Notes under the pieces: generated by a model
What the model was told of the DNA's origin: nothing
Database searches by the model: none
Seen by the model: the letters and a program-made list of their open reading frames with translations, nothing else
In this document: one piece after another, positions 1 to 7,933 of the stretch
Position numbering within the stretch: the first letter of the stretch is position 1
Layout of the letters: the number at the start of each line of letters is the position of its first letter
Program-made: the position numbers and the translations under genes
Assembly: GCA_036394315.1 (NCBI GenBank)
Contig: DASWFI010000048.1
Span: 1-18,710 of the forward strand
Length of the DNA stretch: 18,710 bases
From: DASWFI01 sp036394315
GTDB taxonomy: Bacteria; Patescibacteriota; Doudnabacteria; UBA920; O2-02-FULL-48-8
Direction: 5' to 3'

Positions 1-3
1 CGT

Positions 4-885
4 TCAACTACCAATAGCTTGGAAACCTTTTAGGACCGCCGCCGGGGTTTTGAAGGCTAATCCCATATGTAATCTGTCCTGGTTGTAATAATTAATATAC
101 CGGGGTAGTTCTTTGTTAAATATCTTAACATTCACTGGTAAGGCTCGCAAACATTCCTGTTGAAGAGTTCGGTTGAATCTCTCAAGATGAGCATTGTCAT
201 TGGGTCTTCTAACTCTAGAGTGCCTGTGGAGGATCTTAATCCTGTCCGTGAAGTGTTTAGAAAACTCTGAACCATGGTCTGACTGGATGCAGTTGAATTT
301 AAACGGGGCTAATTCTTTGGCTTGTATTAGAAATTTGATACTTTTCCTGGCATTGATTCTTTCAGTAGCCCAGGCATAGACCCATCTGGAATATACATCA
401 ATCAGGGTGTAAACATAGATTCTTTTCGTTTGATCAACCATGAGGTGAATAGTATCGACTTGCACTAAATCCCCAGGTTTTTCAACCTTTGGACGCTCTA
501 TGGAGAAATGTAGTCTCTTCCAAGGGCTTTGCTTGTTAATCAGTCCGGCATCGTCCAATTTACGTTTAACGCTATTTAAAGAGACTTTAATTCCATCCTT
601 GAGGAGATGCTGATAAATGACATCAGAACAGCGTTTGTACTTTAACTTGTATGCAATGATTGTTTTAACCAAATCTTCTGACAGTTCCCTGGGATGATGA
701 TCTGGTTTGGATGATTCAGTTGGAATAACGTAAGCACCGCCAACCGGCATCTTCTTGCACCACTTGCTGACAGCTCCTTTGGTGTAGCCAAAGTATCTAG
801 CCACCTCAGTCACTGATTTACCAGATCTAACCATCTCAACTGCTCGTGCTCGGAGCCTTGGAACCTTGGGATTAGTTGTGTACAT
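4..885 (-). CDS. DDE transposase, rve integrase core (IS481-like)
   Basis: This 293-residue protein should bind the ends of the insertion sequence and catalyse strand transfer. Residues ~10-45 form a helix-turn-helix (VTEVARYFGYTKGAVSKW). Residues ~135-285 are an integrase core with the acidic triad D144 (VQVDTIH), D203 (QSDHGSEF) and E235 (NAHLERFNRT). The end (YYNQDRLHMGLAFKTPAAVL) is the usual tail of IS3/IS481-type enzymes. The length is normal for a complete single-ORF enzyme and no frameshift is visible, so it may be active. The stop is TGA at 4-6, essentially at the window edge. IS481 is preferred over IS3 because one ORF carries both the HTH and the catalytic core, but the two are close. 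Confidence 0.9.
   Translation of the reverse strand: MYTTNPKVPRLRARAVEMVRSGKSVTEVARYFGYTKGAVSKWCKKMPVGGAYVIPTESSKPDHHPRELSEDLVKTIIAYKLKYKRCSDVIYQHLLKDGIKVSLNSVKRKLDDAGLINKQSPWKRLHFSIERPKVEKPGDLVQVDTIHLMVDQTKRIYVYTLIDVYSRWVYAWATERINARKSIKFLIQAKELAPFKFNCIQSDHGSEFSKHFTDRIKILHRHSRVRRPNDNAHLERFNRTLQQECLRALPVNVKIFNKELPRYINYYNQDRLHMGLAFKTPAAVLKGFQAIGS
11..26. repeat. Left arm of IS inverted repeat
   Basis: The sequence ccaatagcttggaaac is the exact reverse complement of 923-938. It sits within the last codons of the transposase gene. Homology outward of this arm is weak, so it may be the inner part of a longer imperfect terminal repeat. Confidence 0.8.
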
Positions 886-922
886 AAATGCTTGAAACTC
901 TTAATGCTATTTAAGCTTAAGT

Positions 923-938
923 GTTTCCAAGCTATTGG
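923..938. repeat. Right arm of IS inverted repeat
   Basis: The sequence gtttccaagctattgg pairs perfectly over 16 bp with 11-26. The next 20 bp outward contain a tcaac-type stretch (minus strand) loosely similar to bases 3-10, which may mark the true IS end near 955-960. Confidence 0.8.
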
Positions 939-953
939 GCTATTACGGCAAGG

Positions 954-982
954 TTGACAAAGCTGCCGTTTTATGCTAATAT
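954..982 (+). promoter_or_regulatory. Sigma-70 promoter for the sortase gene
   Basis: A perfect -35 (TTGACA, 954-959) is followed by a 17-bp spacer and TAATAT (977-982) with an extended -10 TG at 974-975. The predicted start is near 989, giving a leader of about 18 nt without an SD. The -35 lies right at the edge of the upstream IS, so the promoter may be partly supplied by it. Confidence 0.72.
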
Positions 983-1006
983 TGTAGGTTCTATTAAAAT
1001 TTTCAT

Positions 1007-2131
1007 ATGTCCGACTATCAATCTGAAATTCACAAGCTTCTAAAGCTTCACGGCTCTTCTGATGAGTCGCATGTTCATCTTGCGCCGGAGGGTTTGCCCA
1101 TTCTTCATCAGGAAGAGCTAAGTATGCCCTCAGAAATGATTTCGCATTCAACTGCAGCGACAGCCACCATGAACGGCATAAACAACTTTGATGTCTCCAG
1201 GATCAATTTTAAAAGCTTGCTTATTTATCCGGTAATTTTTGCGGTGGCTTTTATGTTTTTCTTTGTAGTATTAAATTTTCCTTCGATATGGGCGCAGGTC
1301 GAAGGAATGTTTGCAGCTCCGCAATCACAGCAAATCCTGGGCAGCGATTCGGCGGAATATTACAAATGGATCAGTAATTATTTTTATGCAGTCAAAGATC
1401 CGGCGCTTTTAGCGCCCACAGCCGATATTGATAAGGATGGTCTTACAAATTATGACGAATTTATACTCAAGACCAATCCGATTGTGGCTGATTCAAGTAA
1501 CAGCGGAACTTCTGACGGAGTTAAAGTCATAAATGGCATGAATCTTTGGGGAGACGGCCCCATGACCCCAGCTCAACGAGCTTTAGTCGCAAAATTAGAT
1601 TTAACTGTGATCAGTAATCGCATCAGCGGCTATGCGGCGCAGAATCATTCCCAGAAAGTGGCTAGTGATGTGACCAGCAATTATGATCTGGATCGCGCAG
1701 GCCGGCTTTCAATTCCTAAATTAAAATTACAAGTACCTTTGATTTGGTCTAAAGACCCGAGCAATTTTGATAATGATCTGACTTTAGGCGTGATTCATTA
1801 CCCGGGTACGGCGTTGCCAGGGCAGTCTGGAATTGTATACGTCTCCGGCCACTCCTCGGATTATTTGTGGAAAAAGAATCCCATGAGCAATATTTTCGCT
1901 AAGCTGAATTTCTTGGCCGCAGGCGATGATATTTTTATAGATGTTTACGGCAAAGACGGCAAAGTTTACAATTTTCGATATCAGGTAACCGGCAGCAATG
2001 TTTATAAGGCGGATGACCAGGCGCAATTTTTTGATAATTCCAACATCAGCAAGTTAAATCTTTCCACTTGCTGGCCGATCGGCACCGCGAAAGACAGATT
2101 AGTAGTAACGGCTGTTTCGACAGGACTATAA
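1007..2131 (+). CDS. Membrane-anchored sortase with calcium-loop insertion
   Basis: This 374-residue enzyme is expected to cleave sorting signals and join surface proteins to a cell-envelope acceptor. It has an unusually long, hydrophilic N-terminal cytoplasmic stretch (1-68), one membrane segment (~69-90), then an EF-hand/thrombospondin-3-like acidic loop with D140, D142, D144, D150 and E151. The sortase beta-barrel covers ~230-374, with catalytic H282 (SGHSSDY), C355 (NLSTCWP) and R364 (KDRLVV). The Cys context STCWP fits the TLxTC-type signature of sortases, but the class cannot be assigned by eye. The start at 1007 follows a strong promoter, and no SD is visible. Likely substrates are the two proteins encoded at 4232-8549, which end in APHTG- and APKSG-type signals. 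Confidence 0.92.
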   Translation: MSDYQSEIHKLLKLHGSSDESHVHLAPEGLPILHQEELSMPSEMISHSTAATATMNGINNFDVSRINFKSLLIYPVIFAVAFMFFFVVLNFPSIWAQVEGMFAAPQSQQILGSDSAEYYKWISNYFYAVKDPALLAPTADIDKDGLTNYDEFILKTNPIVADSSNSGTSDGVKVINGMNLWGDGPMTPAQRALVAKLDLTVISNRISGYAAQNHSQKVASDVTSNYDLDRAGRLSIPKLKLQVPLIWSKDPSNFDNDLTLGVIHYPGTALPGQSGIVYVSGHSSDYLWKKNPMSNIFAKLNFLAAGDDIFIDVYGKDGKVYNFRYQVTGSNVYKADDQAQFFDNSNISKLNLSTCWPIGTAKDRLVVTAVSTGL

Positions 2132-2160
2132 TTTAATTTGATTATTTCCAGTTTCGACAG
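2114..2160 (+). repeat. 10-bp direct repeat at the edge of the GC-rich island
   Basis: The sequence gtttcgacag occurs at 2114-2123, in the last codons of the sortase gene, and again at 2151-2160 just beyond it. The 27 bp between are AT-rich. It could be chance or a scar of an insertion or duplication at the junction with the GC-rich genes that follow. Confidence 0.4.
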
Positions 2161-2203
2161 ACACAGACAAAAATCCACAAGATTGTAGCAACTCGAACTC
2201 TAT

Positions 2204-2210
2204 GGAGGAG
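2204..2210 (+). promoter_or_regulatory. Strong Shine-Dalgarno deciding a GTG start
   Basis: GGAGGAG ends 5 nt before the GTG at 2216. The next in-frame ATG (2225) would be 14 nt away, so the GTG is the better start. Only a weak promoter can be proposed upstream (TCGACA near 2154 with a poor -10). Confidence 0.7.
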
Positions 2211-2215
2211 TCATC

Positions 2216-2854
2216 GTGAAGCAAATGAAACTGACAGTAGTGGCAGTCGTTGCATTGGCGTTCGTGGTCTCATGCAACAAGGAAGACCCGACCGCGTATT
2301 CGGGACCCTTGAGTCCCACTAACAAGCCGATCACCAAGGCGTCGCCGAAGATCAAGCTTGCAGTGGCCAGATCGCCCCACGCTTCCTCAACGCCCGGCAG
2401 ATGCCTGGCGTCAGTCACGATCTCGGGCACTACAGGTCCCGATGATCTGATGACGGGACTGCCTGTGCAGAGCGGCGTCAACATCGCTGCGGGTGAAAGC
2501 TGGTCAGGATCGTGGATCCGCGTCGTGGACTGGCGACTCAACCCCCTGGGCGTGGGCAACCAGTCGGCGATTCCGTTTGAGCCGCCGGTGTATAATCACT
2601 TCCAGATGGACGATGCGCCGTTCGACTGCATGCGGGGTCCTGACTGGACTTTCGAATGGATTCCCGGTGGTCAGATGATACCGGATCCCAATCGACCGGG
2701 CCAGCTGATTCTCAAGCCGGGCGCGCGAAAGGTCCCGATCTTGATGAATGCGGAAAACGTCACGATTGAAATCATGTCCAGTGCCAAGGTGACGTGGACA
2801 GGCCCAGACAGCAAAGGCCTCGTACATCTGGTGATGGATGGGTCGCCCTACTAA
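2216..2854 (+). CDS. Putative lipoprotein of unknown function
   Basis: I do not recognise this 212-residue protein. It starts with a lipoprotein-type signal: charged n-region, hydrophobic stretch 6-18, and VVSC at 17-20, so C20 would be lipidated and the protein anchored outside the membrane. The mature part has no membrane segment and is rich in Pro, Gly, Asp and Trp, which suggests a beta-rich extracytoplasmic domain. Two later cysteines could pair. GC is clearly higher than in flanking genes (37 of 60 bases at 2581-2640), and it has a strong SD and its own terminator, unlike the sortase gene before it. This suggests transfer from another lineage or a distinct expression class. It is a single-gene unit with no close partner other than the similar island gene at 3149. 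Confidence 0.75.
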   Translation: MKQMKLTVVAVVALAFVVSCNKEDPTAYSGPLSPTNKPITKASPKIKLAVARSPHASSTPGRCLASVTISGTTGPDDLMTGLPVQSGVNIAAGESWSGSWIRVVDWRLNPLGVGNQSAIPFEPPVYNHFQMDDAPFDCMRGPDWTFEWIPGGQMIPDPNRPGQLILKPGARKVPILMNAENVTIEIMSSAKVTWTGPDSKGLVHLVMDGSPY

Positions 2855-2870
2855 CAGTTAGCGTTCAAAG

Positions 2871-2915
2871 GTCACTGCTTGTTCGTTCGAACAAGCAGTG
2901 ACTCTCTCTTCTTTT
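2871..2915 (+). terminator. Rho-independent terminator after the lipoprotein gene
   Basis: A perfect 15-bp stem (gtcactgcttgttcg, 2871-2885, with 2888-2902) is followed by a pyrimidine/T-rich tail. It lies 16 nt after the stop codon. The remaining intergenic DNA to 3148 holds only the promoter and leader of the next gene; short ORFs across it are not credible. Confidence 0.88.
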
Positions 2916-2987
2916 CGAAGCAAAAACATATCCGCATTTCGTTGTGCAAAAGCACGAAATTAACTTTAATTGTCGCACACTTTATTA

Positions 2988-3016
2988 TTGACAAAGGGCC
3001 TGTTTTCCGGTATGAT
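2988..3016 (+). promoter_or_regulatory. Near-consensus sigma-70 promoter
   Basis: TTGACA (2988-2993), a 17-bp spacer and TATGAT (3011-3016) form one of the best promoters in the window. The start is predicted near 3023, giving a leader of about 125 nt to the gene at 3149. Confidence 0.85.
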
Positions 3017-3102
3017 TGTTTGTTAGCGTTTAATAGATTGCGTTTAAAGTTCAGTGTAAAAAGCGAGGTTTGAGATTTGAAAGCATTCAAGTTTCTGACG
3101 TC

Positions 3103-3144
3103 ACTTCTTAACACCTAAGAAGTTGAAAGCCAACCCTGAGGAGG
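3103..3144 (+). promoter_or_regulatory. Leader hairpin and SD upstream of 3149
   Basis: An 8-bp perfect stem (acttctta 3103-3110 with taagaagt 3116-3123, 5-nt loop) sits 14 nt before a strong SD (GAGGAGG, 3138-3144). The hairpin does not cover the SD. It may stabilise the mRNA or act as a regulatory site. The SD is 4 nt from the ATG at 3149 and 10 nt from the in-frame ATG at 3155, so either could be used. Confidence 0.5.
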
Positions 3145-3148
3145 GCCC

Positions 3149-4117
3149 ATGACAATGCAAGTTCGCAATATCGCAGCATTGGTGGCACTTGCATTCTGCA
3201 TGCCCACCATGGCTTCGGCGCGGCAGAAGACGATTTCGTTCGACCCGGATCAGATGGAAGCGTGCGAAGGGGATCGGCCCCAAGGCACTCCCTGGCAGCT
3301 ACCGAATGTCGGCGTGGCTCGGCTGGTTCGGGATCTCCCTGGCATGAATGCTGTGGAGGTTTCGAGTCTCTTCCGCGGACCCGATCGCAGCGATGTCCTC
3401 ACCAAGGATCAATTCGATTCGCTGGTGGAGGATCATCTGGCGCTGCGGAGAGCCGCGGCGTACCACTTCATGACCCCTCCCGGCCAGGAAGGACCGCAGG
3501 AGCCAAGTGACGAGCTTTGGACGCGGATCGAGGAAGCAACCAAGCCTTCGTCCCTTCGGTCCGAAGTTCTACCTTGTGGCTACGTGCTGCAGGGAGGACT
3601 TACTTACCGTCTCAAATCGGAGCAGAAGCTGGAGCTCGGGGAGTTGAAACCCCCGGTGTACGTCTGGTGGAAGCAGAAAGGTGTGTTCACGCCTGATGGC
3701 AAACCAGGTATCCGCGTGTGGGTGTCGGCGCCATTCGAAACGCCAGCAGCGGGTATGTACCACGGAGAGAAGGCAGAGATTATCCTGCCCGAAATCTGTG
3801 GCAACATGAGTGTACGTTATGGCGTGACCGAAACCACCGGCGTCACGGCGCCATCACCGGAGAACAAGCCGGAAGCGCCCAAGTCGCTGCGGGATGCCAA
3901 ACCTCCGGAAGGGACAACGTTACAAACCGAACGTGTATCGGTAGGAAGCGTCGGGAACAAACACAAGTGGCCATGCACTGGGAAAGTTTCTAGGTGGGTC
4001 TGTGGTAGTGTTGCTGGAGGCATCCTCGCAGCAGTGCTCTACCCCTATCCTGGTGGTGTGATAATGCCCACACCCACACCGCAACCCCCCAAAGCCGGAA
4101 GTCCCGGCAGCCGCTAA
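3149..4117 (+). CDS. Exported protein of unknown function
   Basis: This 322-residue protein matches no family I can name. It begins with a Sec signal peptide (hydrophobic 7-20, likely cleavage after A24 in MASA-R). C17 sits in the hydrophobic core, but a lipobox is not convincing. The mature region is hydrophilic and mixed in charge. A Pro/Lys/Glu-rich stretch lies near ~232-260, followed by a short Gly/Ala-rich hydrophobic segment (~283-298) and a Pro/Thr/Gly tail, so the C-terminus may touch or span the membrane. Start 3155 is an alternative and would remove two residues. GC is high (37 of 60 bases at 3301-3360), and SD, promoter and terminator are all strong, as for the gene at 2216. The two may have arrived together, although each has its own terminator. 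Confidence 0.75.
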   Translation: MTMQVRNIAALVALAFCMPTMASARQKTISFDPDQMEACEGDRPQGTPWQLPNVGVARLVRDLPGMNAVEVSSLFRGPDRSDVLTKDQFDSLVEDHLALRRAAAYHFMTPPGQEGPQEPSDELWTRIEEATKPSSLRSEVLPCGYVLQGGLTYRLKSEQKLELGELKPPVYVWWKQKGVFTPDGKPGIRVWVSAPFETPAAGMYHGEKAEIILPEICGNMSVRYGVTETTGVTAPSPENKPEAPKSLRDAKPPEGTTLQTERVSVGSVGNKHKWPCTGKVSRWVCGSVAGGILAAVLYPYPGGVIMPTPTPQPPKAGSPGSR

Positions 4118-4127
4118 GCGAACTATG

Positions 4128-4170
4128 GGACAGACGATTCCTTCGGGAATCTTCTGTCCATCTCTTTTTT
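4128..4170 (+). terminator. Terminator with UUCG tetraloop
   Basis: A 14-bp stem with one mismatch (4128-4141 with 4146-4159) closes on a C(TTCG)G loop and is followed by tctctttttt. It ends the exported-protein gene and insulates the large DUF11 gene downstream. Confidence 0.9.
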
Positions 4171-4231
4171 CAAATGATGAGTAAACAAAAAATAGAAGTT
4201 TGTTTGTTGATTATTTTAAGAAAGGAGTAAT

Positions 4232-7200
4232 ATGCAATTAATAAAAAATCTTTCTAGATCAAAGGTCCTTCGAGTTTTAGGTATTGCTTTAATGTTTGCC
4301 GCGGCCATTTCTTTTCAGAAATCGGTTTCAGCGGACATTGGCAATGGCGATCGTGTTTTAATCGTGCGCGCTTTTAACGGCAATCCTATTCGTGATAATC
4401 GGATCCCCGGAGTCGCATTTCGCATTAATGGTGGGCCGGATGATGGGCTTACCGGGGTTGCCAATTCTTCAGGAATCCTGACCTTCCATGTTCATGAAGG
4501 CAATTTTGTCGTTAGCGCCAGTCATCAGGATTTCTATACTTTAGATGCCCCGGTATTTATGGATATCGGCGAACTAACCGTGGATTTCCCAATGGTGCCT
4601 AAAGCGTCCACCACACCGCCACCGGACCCAACTCCGCCACCCCCGGGTAGTGAATGTACTCCAACTCCTCCAAGAGGACGCCCGATGCTGAACATCTGGC
4701 CAATTTCCACTTCCGGTGCGGCCTGTACTGACTATCCGCTTTTGTCTGTAAAAAATGTAACACAGGGTACTAACTGGAAAAATGGCACGGCCATCAATGC
4801 CAATGCCGGCGATACCCTCCGTGTCGAACTTTATGTTCACAACGGTGTTATTGATTATCCTGAAAATGAAGCTATAAATGCAATGGTTAAAGCCAACCTT
4901 AGCGGCAATAGAATTTCTGCTGAAGCCTGGGCTAATAATGCCGACAGAATTAACAGCGGCCAAAAAGGCGGCGATGTTACGGTAAATTTGGGTAATGCCA
5001 CTATGTCATATGTAGCGGGTTCTGCTGTTTTGTATGACCGAAACATGGCTCATCCAAGAGCATTTTCTGATGCGGTAGTAACTTCCGGCGCTTCCATGGC
5101 CAATATGAGAGGCTGTTTCGACTTTTTGCACCTGGTTACTTTTGACTTAAAGGTAAACGGTCCTGCAGTGACACCGCCTCCACCACCGCCAGCGAAAGCA
5201 ACCTTAACAGTTGTTAAGAAAGTTGTGGGTGGATCATTGGGTGTAAATGATTTCGAGCTGTTTGTTGGCGACTTAAGAGTGACCAGCGGTCAGGCCAACA
5301 CCTTTGATCCGGGCGTTTACTTTGTACGAGAAAACAACAAACCAAACTATACTGCAGAATTGACAGGTGAATGTCAATCAAACGGCCGGATCAATCTCGC
5401 TTCAGGCGACAATAAGGTTTGTACCATTACAAATACCTTTCAAGCCCCGCCTCAACCGCCTCCACCACCGCCAGCGAAAGCAACCTTAACAGTTGTTAAG
5501 AAAGTTGCGGGTGGATCATTGGGTGTAAATGATTTCGAGCTGTTTGTTGGCGACTTAAGAGTGACCAGCGGTCAGGCCAACACCTTTGACGCTGGAGTCT
5601 ACATCGTGCGGGAGAATAATAAACCGAACTACACCGCGGCGCTTACGGGCGAGTGCGGAGCTGATGGCCGGATCAATCTGGCATCCGGCGACAATAAGGT
5701 TTGTACCATTACAAATACCTTTCAAGCCCCGCCCCCACAGGTTCCGGGAGTCGTTACGTTCGAAAAAACTGTGAGAAATGTCACACAAGGCCAGACGGTT
5801 TTTGTGAAATCCACTTCCGCCCACCCGGGTGATACTGTGGAATTCCAACTCGATCTGTTTGTAAGACAGGGAAATGTATATGACATGTTTATTAAAGACC
5901 AGTTGCCATCAAAGTTAACTTATGTCGACAATTCACTTGTCATAATCTCAAACGTGGAAGGAAGAATTACCACTCTCACTCCACCTCAAAATAATTTATC
6001 CAGCATTCAAATAGCGACGTTGTCTATAAACATGGAGCGCATCCTTACGTTTAAAGCAGTGGTGAAAGGTGAATCCCATTTTCCAGTGGGCTCTACTACT
6101 TTGACCAACACCGCTACTCTTACTCATCGTGACGGAAGTCTGAGCGATACTGCCAATGTCGTAGTGGATAAAATTGCTCCACAAGTGGGCACTATTTCCC
6201 TGACCAAAAATGTCCGGAATGTCACTCAGGGCCAGACGGTTTTTTCTTCCTCTTCAACCGCCAATCCTGGCGATCAGGTGGAATTCCAAATGCAGGTCAG
6301 CGCTTCCGGCGGTAACGTAGATAACGTGATCTTCTCGGATCAGCTGCCAAACCGGTTAATCTATGTCAATAATTCACTAACTGTCGACGGTGTGGCTTCG
6401 GGCAACAATCTCGGAGTCGTCAGTCTCGGGAACTTTACCAGCGGACTCACTAAGAAAGTAATAATTCGCGCCACAGTGGCCGGAACTTCAGAATTCCCGA
6501 CAGGCAGCACCACACTTACTAATATTGCCAATGTCACATCCAACAGCAATTCTGCTTCAGCTTCTGCGAATGTTGTGGTAAATATTGGAAGCGTTACCCC
6601 AGTTGTTAACTTGAACATTACAAAATTGGTCAGAAATGTCACTCAGAATCAAAGTGGCTTCGTTAAATCAGCAGCAGCCAATCCGGGCGATACTATACAG
6701 TTCCAGATTCAAACTTCTGTTTCTGGCAATACAGCTGCTCAAAATGTAGTTGTTAGAGATTCACTCCCAGCTTCTGTCAGCCTGACTTCAGGATCAATCA
6801 CGAACAATCTGGGAACCATGAATTCAGGAACCACCCAAACTGTAAACTTAACAGTTACTGTGGCCAGTTATAACAATTTCACTTGTGGTTCGACTACGCT
6901 TACCAATTCTGCTTCAGCTTCAGCCAGCAACACCAATTCAGTGTCAGACACAGCGAGCGTTATTGTGACCAGAAATGATAATTGCGGCGGCGGTGGTTCA
7001 AATCCGTTTTTGACGCTGACCAAGGAAGTAAGAAATGCCAGCACATCGACGGGCTTTAGTAACTTTACCAATGCCGCTTTTGGCGAACGTGTAGAGTTCC
7101 GTCTCACCGTCCGAAACAACAATTTTAACTCCACAGCGTATAACGTGCGGTTGTCTGATGCTTTGCCGAATGGACTGACTTACGTACCAGGTACCTTCCA

Positions 7201-7933
7201 GATTGATTCAGGAACTTCTTCCGGCAATCTTTTTGGCGGCAGCAATCAATGGCTCGGAAATCTCTCCGGCAATCAGTCCCGCACTATTCTATTCCAGGCA
7301 TCAGTGAATGCGTCCACCAGCCAGACCCTCATCAATTCTGCTACTGCCACTTCTGACAACACTAATTCTGCCAATGCGCAAGCTACAGTTTTCGTTTCCA
7401 CTGTTGCTGGAGGCAACATCGATCTGGTATTAAGCAAGAGTGCTTACAATCAGACTCGCAATGTGGATGCCACAACAGTAACTGCTCAACCCGGAGATGT
7501 AATTCTCTATACACTCAGGGTGCAAAACCGAGGCAATGCCACAGCTACGAACTTCGTGTTTCAGGACGATCTGGCTGATGTATTAGAGCTCTCCCGTCTG
7601 AATGCATTTGAAGGCGCCGCGTTTGATCTGGGCAAATTGTCCTTAAGCTGGCCCGCAGTTTCCATCCCGGCCGGTGCTACCGTGGAGAAGACATTCTCAG
7701 TAGTGGTAAATTCCACATCACCTGCAGGCAGCGATAATGTTATGACCAATGTTTTCGGAAATACAGTCAACGTTCGGGTAGCGAGAGTTGCCGGAACATT
7801 CACCGCCCCTCATACTGGAGCCGGATCCATGGTCAGCGTAGCCCTGGCTTTTGCCACTGTGCTGGGTTACTGGGGAATTCGTAAACAGAAATTCCAATCA
7901 TTAATTAAATTCTTAACCTACAAAAATGTCTAG
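4232..7933 (+). CDS. Large DUF11-repeat surface protein with sortase signal
   Basis: This 1233-residue protein is predicted to be secreted and then anchored by a sortase. Order of parts: signal peptide (cleavage near A34); a small beta domain (~38-125); a Pro-rich linker (~127-150); a divergent DUF11-like module (~160-315); two ~94-residue modules beginning TLTVVKKV (324 and 418), separated by poly-Pro linkers; five DUF11-type modules (~510-650, 657-795, 797-922, 928-1060, 1066-1187). It ends with APHTG at 1192-1196, a hydrophobic segment and RKQK, which is a sorting-signal layout. N-X-S/T sequons recur near the start of each DUF11-type module (N175, N516, N663, N802, N935, N1073). The SD AAAGGAG (4221-4227) is 4 nt from the ATG. 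Its stop overlaps the next start, so the two are coexpressed. A role in adhesion or a surface layer is inferred. Confidence 0.92.
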   Translation: MQLIKNLSRSKVLRVLGIALMFAAAISFQKSVSADIGNGDRVLIVRAFNGNPIRDNRIPGVAFRINGGPDDGLTGVANSSGILTFHVHEGNFVVSASHQDFYTLDAPVFMDIGELTVDFPMVPKASTTPPPDPTPPPPGSECTPTPPRGRPMLNIWPISTSGAACTDYPLLSVKNVTQGTNWKNGTAINANAGDTLRVELYVHNGVIDYPENEAINAMVKANLSGNRISAEAWANNADRINSGQKGGDVTVNLGNATMSYVAGSAVLYDRNMAHPRAFSDAVVTSGASMANMRGCFDFLHLVTFDLKVNGPAVTPPPPPPAKATLTVVKKVVGGSLGVNDFELFVGDLRVTSGQANTFDPGVYFVRENNKPNYTAELTGECQSNGRINLASGDNKVCTITNTFQAPPQPPPPPPAKATLTVVKKVAGGSLGVNDFELFVGDLRVTSGQANTFDAGVYIVRENNKPNYTAALTGECGADGRINLASGDNKVCTITNTFQAPPPQVPGVVTFEKTVRNVTQGQTVFVKSTSAHPGDTVEFQLDLFVRQGNVYDMFIKDQLPSKLTYVDNSLVIISNVEGRITTLTPPQNNLSSIQIATLSINMERILTFKAVVKGESHFPVGSTTLTNTATLTHRDGSLSDTANVVVDKIAPQVGTISLTKNVRNVTQGQTVFSSSSTANPGDQVEFQMQVSASGGNVDNVIFSDQLPNRLIYVNNSLTVDGVASGNNLGVVSLGNFTSGLTKKVIIRATVAGTSEFPTGSTTLTNIANVTSNSNSASASANVVVNIGSVTPVVNLNITKLVRNVTQNQSGFVKSAAANPGDTIQFQIQTSVSGNTAAQNVVVRDSLPASVSLTSGSITNNLGTMNSGTTQTVNLTVTVASYNNFTCGSTTLTNSASASASNTNSVSDTASVIVTRNDNCGGGGSNPFLTLTKEVRNASTSTGFSNFTNAAFGERVEFRLTVRNNNFNSTAYNVRLSDALPNGLTYVPGTFQIDSGTSSGNLFGGSNQWLGNLSGNQSRTILFQASVNASTSQTLINSATATSDNTNSANAQATVFVSTVAGGNIDLVLSKSAYNQTRNVDATTVTAQPGDVILYTLRVQNRGNATATNFVFQDDLADVLELSRLNAFEGAAFDLGKLSLSWPAVSIPAGATVEKTFSVVVNSTSPAGSDNVMTNVFGNTVNVRVARVAGTFTAPHTGAGSMVSVALAFATVLGYWGIRKQKFQSLIKFLTYKNV
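5174..5589 (+). repeat. 282-bp tandem duplication inside the DUF11 gene
   Basis: Bases 5174-5307 recur at 5456-5589 with one mismatch (5225 versus 5507). After this identical block the copies diverge through many synonymous changes for about 95 bp, then become near identical again over about 45 bp (gacaataaggtttgtacc onward). Each unit encodes one ~94-residue module and its Pro-rich linker. The pattern suggests duplication followed by patchy gene conversion. Confidence 0.9.

Larger units (their letters stand above)
1..960 (-). mobile_element. IS481-like insertion sequence, left end cut by window edge
   Basis: A single DDE transposase gene on the minus strand is bracketed by a perfect 16-bp inverted repeat (11-26 and 923-938). 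The repeat lies inside the 3' end of the gene on the left and about 38 bp upstream of its start on the right. Neither outer boundary is certain: the left end lies at or before base 1, and the right end is somewhere between 938 and about 960, where a TTGACA sequence begins the next promoter. No target-site duplication can be checked because the left flank is missing. Family assignment rests on the gene layout (one HTH plus rve transposase ORF of about 290 residues). Confidence 0.75.

Noticed and set aside
810..1151. 113-residue minus-strand frame across the transposase start and sortase start
   Set aside because: It overlaps two clear genes on both sides, crosses the IS end, and has no promoter, SD or recognisable domain.
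2872..3114. Short frames on both strands between 2872 and 3114
   Set aside because: They run across a terminator hairpin and a near-consensus promoter and lack start signals.
5160..5740. Regular repeats here as a CRISPR-like array
   Set aside because: The units are long, in frame and code for protein modules with Pro-rich linkers; there are no spacers.
4574..7803. Several minus-strand frames inside the DUF11 gene
   Set aside because: They mirror the low-complexity, Thr/Asn/Ser-rich coding strand and show no domain or start signal.
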